Shown here: positions 8,276 through 13,996 of the stretch, piece after piece
Layout of the letters: each line of letters opens with the position of its first letter
How positions within the stretch are numbered: the stretch's first letter is position 1
NCBI GenBank assembly: GCA_964563975.1
Contig: CAZLZJ010000043.1
Location: 1-19,921 of the forward strand
Length of the DNA: 19,921 bases
Source: JAAYJR01 sp964563975
Lineage (GTDB): Bacteria > Bacteroidota > Bacteroidia > Bacteroidales > Prolixibacteraceae
Reading direction: 5' to 3'
The notes under the pieces: model-generated
What the model was told of the DNA's origin: nothing
The model's database searches: none
The model's input: the letters and a program-made list of their open reading frames with translations, nothing else
Translations under genes and position numbers: made by a program

Positions 8276-9349
8276 TTATCGTTGAACGCGGGCATTTCCT
8301 TCCCAGATGCTCCAAACCATATTTTCATCGGCCGGTTGTGCATAATCGGTAAGGAAAGTTGTAGCCATAGCGCCGGTAGCCCATGCGAACTGTGGCCATT
8401 TTTTTGTTTCCCATCCTTTAAGGATGCTGTAAAGAAGGCCTCCCACAAATCCATCTCCTCCTCCGATCCGGTCGAGAACGTGAATTTTGCGTGGTTCGAT
8501 TACATGCCATTCATCTCCTGTCAGCATTATGGCACCCCACAGGTGTTCGTTAACACTGATAACTTCCCGTAATGTGTTTGTAAATACAGATGCACCCGGG
8601 AAGGTTTTTTTAACACGCTCTATCAGTTCTTTGAATCCGTCTATTCTTGCTTTGATTCCTTCACCTCCGGCCGGGGGGCCTTCGATGCCGAAGCAGAGCT
8701 GGAAATCTTCTTCATTTCCAATAAGAATATCTGTAACGGAAGCTATTTCTGTAAAGTCTTCGCGGAGCTCTTTTTCTCTCCCTTCCCAGAATGAAGCACG
8801 ATGGTTAAGATCGAATGAAATGCGTGTTCCATATTTTTTTGCTGCTTTTGCCAAGCCAAGACAAAATTTACTTGTATCGGGCGAGAGCGCGGCAATTAAG
8901 CCGGAAATATGAACTATCTGTACTCCCTCTTCTCCAAAGATGCGGTCGAGGTCGAAATCTTTTATATTAAGTGTGCGGCCTACTTCGCCTGCGCGGTCAT
9001 TATGCACACGGGGCCCGCGGCTTCCATACCCGCTGTCTGCAATATTGAACTGGTGCCTGTAGCCCCAGGGACCACCTTGTTCGACTTCAGGTCCTTCAAA
9101 GTCCATATTCCTGGATTTTAAACTGCTTTTAATATATTGGGCAACCGGGCTTCCTTTTACAAAAGTGGTAAGTACTTTAACCGGCAGCCCGAGATAAGAT
9201 GAAATGCTGGCCACATTTGTTTCTGCGCTTGTTGCATGCATCATAAACATATTACTGCTGTGAACGGGTTGTCCGTTAACAGGAGTGATCCTTACACCCA
9301 TACTTGTGGGCACTGCCAATGCATATTTGGCATTCTGTTTTAATTCCAT
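8276..9349 (-). CDS. PfkB-family sugar-acid kinase (KdgK-like)
   Basis: A 357-residue ribokinase/PfkB-fold kinase, somewhat longer than the usual 310-340. The ATP site and catalytic base are seen in DRIGGGDGFVGG (293-304), with Asp299 as the base. FDLNHRASFW (179-188) matches the segment that in 2-keto-3-deoxygluconate kinases reads FDxNxRxxLW. Such similarity leads most annotators to KDG kinase. However, no dehydratase able to make KDG and no KDPG aldolase is in the operon, while gnd, which uses 6-phosphogluconate, is. A gluconate kinase of the PfkB fold would fit the neighbours at least as well. The gene is 44 bases after the Gfo/Idh gene and 12 bases before the LarA-like gene, so transcription with both is likely. 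Kinase assignment is firm; substrate is not. Confidence 0.88.
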   Translation of the reverse strand: MELKQNAKYALAVPTSMGVRITPVNGQPVHSSNMFMMHATSAETNVASISSYLGLPVKVLTTFVKGSPVAQYIKSSLKSRNMDFEGPEVEQGGPWGYRHQFNIADSGYGSRGPRVHNDRAGEVGRTLNIKDFDLDRIFGEEGVQIVHISGLIAALSPDTSKFCLGLAKAAKKYGTRISFDLNHRASFWEGREKELREDFTEIASVTDILIGNEEDFQLCFGIEGPPAGGEGIKARIDGFKELIERVKKTFPGASVFTNTLREVISVNEHLWGAIMLTGDEWHVIEPRKIHVLDRIGGGDGFVGGLLYSILKGWETKKWPQFAWATGAMATTFLTDYAQPADENMVWSIWEGNARVQR

Positions 9350-9393
9350 AATGATTGTTATATATTATTTGTAAAATTTTTATTTAAAATTAA

Positions 9394-10794
9394 TTAAACA
9401 CCTCTTGTCGGGTGAGGTTTCAAATCTGTCAACTCTTCAATTTTAACAGGCCTGTGTTCATCAACAGATTTTCTTGCTGCTATTCCTACGAGGCACGACA
9501 TGGCGCCATCGCGGGTTCCTGCAGAATGTTTATATGGGTCTGCCATATGAGGATCACGGAATATTTTATCTTGTAATCTGGTATCGCCTCCTCCGTGACC
9601 ACTTCTTGATGCCTGAACCTTAATCATTTGGTAGTCGGTATCGAAATTATTCATCAGAAATATTTCATCAAATCTGAGCTGACCGGCTGATTTTTGATTC
9701 ATTTCGGCTGCATGAAGCTCTGCCTGGTCGATCTGTTCTTTCCTGCGCCATGGAAGATCTTCCCATGATTCCACCCTTCCGTCTCTGCCGTTAAAGGCAA
9801 TTCTCCATCCTTCATAGGGAGAGTAGGTTGTAAGTGAATAGTTGACTATTACTTCATTTGCATACTTAATCTGTGCCGACATTTTATCGAAGATATTGAT
9901 ATCTTCACGCCACAGGCAGTTATCACGAATATATCCGTCATATTTTTCATTATTAACATACAGTTCTACCGAATGTTTATCTTTAGTTATATTCCAATAA
10001 TATTTGCACTTACCGGTATAAGCACAATTTCTGCAGTTTGCACCCCTGAATGGATTGTTTTTGCCATAGTGTTCCAGCGCCCCGTATGCCATTACTTCGA
10101 CAGGGTCTGAATTAAGGAACCAGTTTAACAGATCGAAGTGATGTGTTGCTTTATGGACAAGCAGCGAGCCGCCTTTTTCACGTTCACCATGCCATCTTCT
10201 GAAATAGTCTGCACCATGGTAAATGTTCAGATACCAATGAAAATCTACCGAGGTTATCCGGCCGACAGGATTTTTTGCCAGTTGCTCTTTTATGGCAGAA
10301 AAGAGTGTTCCGTATCTATAGTTGAATCCTACGATACATTTCCGGCCTGTACGTTTTTCGGCATCAAGTATTGCCTGGCATTTTATTTCATCTGTAGTCA
10401 TTGGCTTTTCAGTTACTACATCAGCTCCCAGCTCCATTGCTCTTATTATAAATTTGTGATGGGTTGAATCGACTGTTGTAACAATGACTAATTCAGGTTT
10501 GGCTTCTGCCATCATTTTTTCAAAGTCTGTATATAGCGGACAGTTAACCTTCAGATATTTTTTTGCATATTCTAATCTGCCGGGATTAATATCACATAAT
10601 CCGACATACTCAACCAAATCGCTATAATTGTCAACCACTCTTTTACCCCAGAAGCCAATACCTCTGACGCCGGTACCAACAAGGGCAATTCTTTTTTTTG
10701 TTGCTCCGGCCACTGCTGCTGTAACAGGATTACTTAAAAGGGAAGCTCCGGCAGCAATTCCCGCAGTTGTAGTAAGAAAATTTCTTCGCTTCAT
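9394..10794 (-). CDS. Gfo/Idh/MocA family oxidoreductase with Tat-type signal
   Basis: A 466-residue NAD(P)-dependent oxidoreductase of the glucose-fructose oxidoreductase/inositol dehydrogenase/MocA family. The N terminus has KRRNFL (2-7) followed by a hydrophobic Ala/Gly-rich stretch to about residue 30, a twin-arginine signal, so export of the folded enzyme is likely. The Rossmann motif GTGVRG covers 40-45, TEKPM (128-132) is the family lysine motif, and HKATHHFDLLNW (214-225) holds the active-site histidines. Cys254, Cys257, Cys263 and Cys293 form a CxxC...C...C arrangement that might bind a metal. It sits between the SDR and kinase genes of the sugar-acid operon, 75 and 44 bases away. 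Zymomonas GFOR shows that an exported member can make sugar lactones in the periplasm; whether this one does so is unknown. Confidence 0.88.
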   Translation of the reverse strand: MKRRNFLTTTAGIAAGASLLSNPVTAAVAGATKKRIALVGTGVRGIGFWGKRVVDNYSDLVEYVGLCDINPGRLEYAKKYLKVNCPLYTDFEKMMAEAKPELVIVTTVDSTHHKFIIRAMELGADVVTEKPMTTDEIKCQAILDAEKRTGRKCIVGFNYRYGTLFSAIKEQLAKNPVGRITSVDFHWYLNIYHGADYFRRWHGEREKGGSLLVHKATHHFDLLNWFLNSDPVEVMAYGALEHYGKNNPFRGANCRNCAYTGKCKYYWNITKDKHSVELYVNNEKYDGYIRDNCLWREDINIFDKMSAQIKYANEVIVNYSLTTYSPYEGWRIAFNGRDGRVESWEDLPWRRKEQIDQAELHAAEMNQKSAGQLRFDEIFLMNNFDTDYQMIKVQASRSGHGGGDTRLQDKIFRDPHMADPYKHSAGTRDGAMSCLVGIAARKSVDEHRPVKIEELTDLKPHPTRGV

Positions 10795-10869
10795 AATTAT
10801 TTAATTAATAGTTTTTTTATGGTGTTGTTTAGTTTGTTCCGATTTTTCAGGGAAAATAAAATATTATAA

Positions 10870-11721
10870 TTAAACTCCTCCAAATGCACTATAACCTCCG
10901 TCTACCGGGATGACAATGCCGGTAACAAAACTTGAAATGTCAGATAACAGATATAATGCCGTGCCTTGCAGATCTTCCGGTTTTCCAAATTTTCCCATTG
11001 GGGTATTGTTTACTATTTTTTGACCTCTTGGAGAAAAATCGCCTGTTTTTTCATCCATGACTAAGAATCGGTTTTGTTGAGTAATAAAAAAGCCAGGAGC
11101 AATGGCATTTACTCTTATTCCAACTTTTGCAAGGTGGACGGCAAGCCACTCTGTAAAATTGTTTACAGAAGCTTTTGCTGCAGAGTATGCAGGAATCTTG
11201 GTCAGTGGCTTATATGAATTCATTGAGGATATATTTAAAACCACACCTTTTTTGTTTTTCAGCATATCGCCGGTGAATACCATTGTTGGCAGAACCGTTC
11301 CTTTGAAGTTAAGGGCAAATACTTTATCAAACCCTTCCGGTTGCAATCCGTAAAAAGTGCCATCAAGATTTTCAATATCTTCTTCTTCAATCTGCTCCAC
11401 TTTTGTTGTAGCTTGCGGATTGTTACCGCCTGCACCATTAACCAATATGTCTATTTTTCCCAATTGACTGTTTATTTCAGCTTTTGCCTGTAAAAGCGAC
11501 TCTTTGCTAAGCACATCGGCAGCAACGCCTATAACTTGTGCTCCGGTTCCGGCAGCTATTTCGGCCGCCACTTTATCGGCCGTACTTTTATCGATATCGG
11601 CAATTGCAACCTTCATGCCTGCGGAAGCCATGGCTTTAACCAAAGCGCTTCCCAACACTCCGGCTCCGCCTGTTATTACAGCTGTTTTTCCTTTAAGATC
11701 TTCGAATGATAATGGTTTCAT
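10870..11721 (-). CDS. SDR family oxidoreductase, probable D-mannonate oxidoreductase
   Basis: A 283-residue classical short-chain dehydrogenase. TGGAGVLG (17-24) is the nucleotide-binding glycine motif, Asp42 in ADID at the end of the second strand favours NAD(H), NGAGG (95-99) is the central motif, and Ser165/Ser166, Tyr179 and Lys183 (YSAAK) supply the catalytic residues. An insertion around residues 102-130 (Glu-rich, then GTFYGLQPEGFD) and the NFKGTVLPTMVF segment resemble Bacteroidota SDR proteins annotated as fructuronate/mannonate reductases; the resemblance is from memory, not a search. Such an enzyme interconverts D-fructuronate and D-mannonate in hexuronate breakdown. It is the first gene of the operon, 143 bases downstream of the LacI-type regulator stop, so it should be the gene most directly controlled. 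Confidence 0.85.
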   Translation of the reverse strand: MKPLSFEDLKGKTAVITGGAGVLGSALVKAMASAGMKVAIADIDKSTADKVAAEIAAGTGAQVIGVAADVLSKESLLQAKAEINSQLGKIDILVNGAGGNNPQATTKVEQIEEEDIENLDGTFYGLQPEGFDKVFALNFKGTVLPTMVFTGDMLKNKKGVVLNISSMNSYKPLTKIPAYSAAKASVNNFTEWLAVHLAKVGIRVNAIAPGFFITQQNRFLVMDEKTGDFSPRGQKIVNNTPMGKFGKPEDLQGTALYLLSDISSFVTGIVIPVDGGYSAFGGV

Positions 11722-11780
11722 ACTTTTATTTTTTTAATTTATTAATCTGCAATTTTCATATTATTAGAATCGTTTATTTT

Positions 11781-11788
11781 TAAAGGTA
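11781..11788 (-). promoter_or_regulatory. Possible -7 promoter box of the sugar-acid operon
   Basis: On the minus strand these bases read TACCTTTA, 7 of 8 matches to the Bacteroidota -7 box TAnnTTTG, about 60 bases before the SDR start codon. A TTG lies upstream but only 14 bases away, shorter than the usual 19-21, so the promoter call is weak. Confidence 0.25.
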
Positions 11789-11821
11789 TAGTATGGAACT
11801 CGCAATTTTAATCATCACCTT

Positions 11822-11855
11822 GAGTCCCGATTTTAATCGGGATGCTCGTTTCATA
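11822..11855. repeat. Perfect palindrome plus flanking 14-mer, candidate dispersed repeat
   Basis: TCCCGATT (11825-11832) and AATCGGGA (11835-11842) are perfect inverted arms around TT. GAG at 11822-11824 can pair further with CTC at 11845-11847 across a TG bulge. The string 11842-11855 recurs at bases 1-14 of the window. The element lies between the LacI-type gene stop and the SDR start. There is no U-run after the stem on the minus strand, so it is a poor intrinsic terminator; an operator or a small mobile-type intergenic repeat are alternatives. Confidence 0.6.
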
Positions 11856-11864
11856 AATTGTATA

Positions 11865-12929
11865 CTACTGCTTAAATTCTTGATAATAGTTTACATTCTC
11901 TTTTATCACAATATCGATTGAGGTATAATTATCGTTTGTAGCCCCTCTTTTTTGTACAATATGTCTGAATAACTTGTTAATTGCCCTGTATCCCTGTTCT
12001 TCCGGCCTTTGGCATATAAGAAAATGAACTATATCCTTTTTAAGGTACTCCACATTTTCCTTTAAAAGATCATGCCCTATAACTTTAAGATAGTGCATAT
12101 TGAATTTTTCAATTAACCTGCCCACAAAAAAAACCTTTGAGTTTGTTACAAATATACCTTTGATATTTTTTTCTGATATGATATGATATAACTGATCCAT
12201 CCAGGTTGTATCATTTGTGTCGGGTACCTCGGTGGTATATAATTTATGATTGTCGACAGAATTTTTTGAATACCAATTATAAAACCCTTTTTCTCTTTGT
12301 ACTAAATGATTTTGATTGTCCATCTCTCTGGCAAAGTGAATTATCAGAATATTTCCTTCACGCAGAACCTGATCAAGAAGTTTTCCTGAAACAAGCCCGC
12401 TTTGGTAAGAGTTTTGCCCTATATAGCCTAATTGCCCTGCATTTTTTATTTCTGAGTCAATGAACACAAAAGGTATTGATAATTTTTTTAGCCGTTGAAT
12501 AAAAGCATTTGACTCTTTTTTAAAAAAAGGAGCAAAAACCACCCCGTCGGGCATAATTTTTAAAACCTGATCAGAGGCAGTAATAAAACTTTGAGGATCG
12601 GTCTGGCTGAATGTAAAGGCAGACAATTCAATTCCATAAGGCGACAGTTCGGAAACTCTTTTATTTATCCCAATTACAGGTTTATACCAATATTCATGTG
12701 ATGAAGGCGGCTTGGGAAGAAGAGTAGCAAAAAGTGCCGACTTTTTTGATGCCAGTGTGCTTGCCAAGAAGTTTGGCTGGTAATCCAGATCCTTAATAAT
12801 TCTCAATATCTTGTTTCTGGTAGATTCGGCTACTTCCCCTCTGTTGTGTAAAACCCTGTCAACCGTTCCAATTGAGACCATCGCCTTTTTGGCAATATCT
12901 TTAATTCGTATTTGTTTATTTGTTTCTAT
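11865..12929 (-). CDS. LacI-family transcriptional regulator, probable non-standard ATA start
   Basis: DNA-binding repressor with a LacI helix-turn-helix followed by a periplasmic-binding-protein-like ligand domain; 354 residues if begun at 12929. The first ATG is at 12881, but starting there would cut off the first helix: the frame continues upstream as NKQIRIKDIAKKA before MVSIGTVDRVLHNRGEV, exactly the LacI N-terminal pattern. Between the in-frame TAA at 12936-12938 and that ATG there is no ATG, GTG or TTG, so the best start is the ATA at 12929 (or an error in the assembly). The hinge region QPNFLASTLASKK is intact, and the C-terminal part has GYIGQNSYQSG and the GIFVTNS stretch typical of the sensor domain. 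The next gene on the same strand is the SDR of the sugar-acid operon, which makes it the likely operon repressor responding to a sugar acid. Confidence 0.88.
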   Translation of the reverse strand: METNKQIRIKDIAKKAMVSIGTVDRVLHNRGEVAESTRNKILRIIKDLDYQPNFLASTLASKKSALFATLLPKPPSSHEYWYKPVIGINKRVSELSPYGIELSAFTFSQTDPQSFITASDQVLKIMPDGVVFAPFFKKESNAFIQRLKKLSIPFVFIDSEIKNAGQLGYIGQNSYQSGLVSGKLLDQVLREGNILIIHFAREMDNQNHLVQREKGFYNWYSKNSVDNHKLYTTEVPDTNDTTWMDQLYHIISEKNIKGIFVTNSKVFFVGRLIEKFNMHYLKVIGHDLLKENVEYLKKDIVHFLICQRPEEQGYRAINKLFRHIVQKRGATNDNYTSIDIVIKENVNYYQEFKQ

Positions 12930-12960
12930 AACAGATTAATTTATAATAAATTATTTTGCA

Positions 12961-12973
12961 GATCAAATTGATC
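12961..12973. promoter_or_regulatory. Perfect palindrome in the LacI-type regulator leader
   Basis: GATCAA and TTGATC are perfect inverted arms around a single A. The site lies just downstream of the candidate -7 box (12980-12987, minus strand), close to the expected transcription start, where a bound repressor would block initiation. It could be an operator, but short AT-rich palindromes also occur by chance. Confidence 0.35.
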
Positions 12974-12979
12974 GAAATA

Positions 12980-12987
12980 CAAAATTA
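12980..12987 (-). promoter_or_regulatory. Candidate -7 box (TAATTTTG) of the LacI-type regulator
   Basis: The minus strand reads TAATTTTG, a full match to the Bacteroidota TAnnTTTG -7 consensus, about 50 bases before the proposed ATA start. A good -33 TTG is not seen at 19-21 bases upstream; an inverted repeat occupies the region just beyond instead. Confidence 0.5.
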
Positions 12988-13002
12988 AGCAAAATTTATC
13001 TG

Positions 13003-13025
13003 TTTTCGTGTTCGTACACGGAAAA
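13003..13025. promoter_or_regulatory. Candidate LacI-type operator (CGTGT-TCGT-ACACG)
   Basis: CGTGT (13007-13011) and ACACG (13016-13020) are perfect inverted arms around TCGT, flanked by TTTT and, after one extra G, AAAA, so dyad symmetry extends over about 23 bases. It lies 15 bases upstream of the candidate -7 box of the LacI-type gene, overlapping where the -33 element should be. Size, symmetry and place suit autoregulation by a LacI-family protein. I found no second copy upstream of the SDR gene. Confidence 0.5.
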
Positions 13026-13036
13026 AATTATTTTAC

Positions 13037-13050
13037 ATGTTTTGGAACAT
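13037..13050 (-). terminator. Weak hairpin after the E2-type acyltransferase gene
   Basis: ATGTT and AACAT form a five-pair stem with a four-base loop just after the acyltransferase stop. On the minus strand a T-rich tract (around 13021-13028) follows about ten bases later. The stem is AT-rich, so it would be weak at best. Confidence 0.25.
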
Positions 13051-13059
13051 TTTAAGATG

Positions 13060-13863
13060 TCAGGGTTTTATTTCAAGCAAGTGGGGATTTTTAATCATAT
13101 ATTTTATAAATCTAAACAGTTTTCCACCATGTGAACCATCAACAACCCTATGGTCAAGGGTTGCCGACAGAGTAAAAACTTTCCTGATCATAATTTCATC
13201 ATTAATCACAACAGGTTTTTTATAATCTTTGCCGATTATCATTACGACAGACACATTTGATGAGGGGAGCAGGGCTCCGTATCCTGTGTCCAGCCCCAAA
13301 GTTCCGATATTTGAAATAAGATATGAACCAAAACTGTCTGAAGAGATATTAATTATGGGAAACGATAGTCCCAGATCAATAGTGAAAATCTTATAAAGAT
13401 TAAATATCCAGTTGCGAAACGGCCATGGAATTGATGAAAGAAAATTTTTAGATTTCATGGTGCTGTTTTCATTTCCTAAGCGCGACTGCCTGATCTTTTC
13501 GGCAATCAGTTCTGAAAGCTCTGCTATAGTTAGGCGGTCAGCATTTTCTATTTTTACTGATCCCATCTGATCCCCTTTTAGCAGAACACTGACCATTGCA
13601 TCTATATTTTTACGTCTGACTACCTTTCCCCTTTTTATATAGGTGTTCAGCTCAGGTACTTCTTCTTTTAAAGCTCTTCCAATAATTAGTGTGATCAAAT
13701 GAGTCAGGGTAGTTTTTATGCCCTGTTTTCTTTTTTTTGCAATGAATGTTTCAAGCTCTGTGATGTCAATATCTACCGATCCGTAAATTTTTGAATCGCG
13801 GGGTTTTCTATAAATTGAAGATGCAACTTTTCTCCAGTCGGTATTTAGTTCATTGTGTTCCAT
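13060..13863 (-). CDS. Stand-alone 2-oxoacid dehydrogenase E2-type acyltransferase domain
   Basis: A 267-residue protein consisting only of the catalytic domain of dihydrolipoamide acyltransferases, the chloramphenicol acetyltransferase-like fold. The active-site motif DHRVVDGSHGG begins at residue 237, with His238 and Asp242 in the HxxxDG pattern. The sequence starts directly with the WRKVASSIYRKP segment; there is no lipoyl domain and no peripheral-subunit-binding domain. A normal E2 has 380-550 residues with both. I chose the ATG at 13863; a TTG four codons upstream also exists. A middle segment near residues 125-165 (FLSSIPWPFRNWIFNLYK) is aromatic-rich and may be an amphipathic or membrane-contacting stretch. 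No E1 or E3 gene is nearby. It may be an acyltransferase using another acyl carrier or CoA, or a subunit working with lipoyl proteins made elsewhere. Confidence 0.85.
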   Translation of the reverse strand: MEHNELNTDWRKVASSIYRKPRDSKIYGSVDIDITELETFIAKKRKQGIKTTLTHLITLIIGRALKEEVPELNTYIKRGKVVRRKNIDAMVSVLLKGDQMGSVKIENADRLTIAELSELIAEKIRQSRLGNENSTMKSKNFLSSIPWPFRNWIFNLYKIFTIDLGLSFPIINISSDSFGSYLISNIGTLGLDTGYGALLPSSNVSVVMIIGKDYKKPVVINDEIMIRKVFTLSATLDHRVVDGSHGGKLFRFIKYMIKNPHLLEIKP

Positions 13864-13996
13864 ATTTCTTTGCAATTTTATTTAACAAAGTTTAATTGTT
13901 TTATTCGATTGTCTTTTTTACCGGTAAATGTAAAGTTTTATTATTTGAAGGGGCACTTTAACAGACAAAAAATAACAAAATACAATTACTAAGACT

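Noticed and set aside
8487..8912. Plus-strand 141-codon open frame opposite the PfkB kinase
   Set aside because: Ser/Pro-rich antisense shadow of the conserved kinase frame; no start signal or motif.
8276..9349. Firm naming of the kinase as KdgK
   Set aside because: Fold and motifs support a sugar-acid kinase, but KDG-producing and KDPG-cleaving enzymes are absent from the operon, so the substrate is left open.
11825..11842. Palindrome as intrinsic terminator of the LacI-type gene
   Set aside because: The stem is not followed by a U-run on the minus strand; the shared 14-mer favours a repeat element instead.
11865..12881. LacI regulator starting at the first ATG (12881)
   Set aside because: It would remove the first helix of the DNA-binding domain, although that helix is encoded in frame just upstream.
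13864..13875. TTG start four codons upstream for the E2-type acyltransferase
   Set aside because: The ATG at 13863 fits better with the domain start; the extra residues MQRN have no family support.
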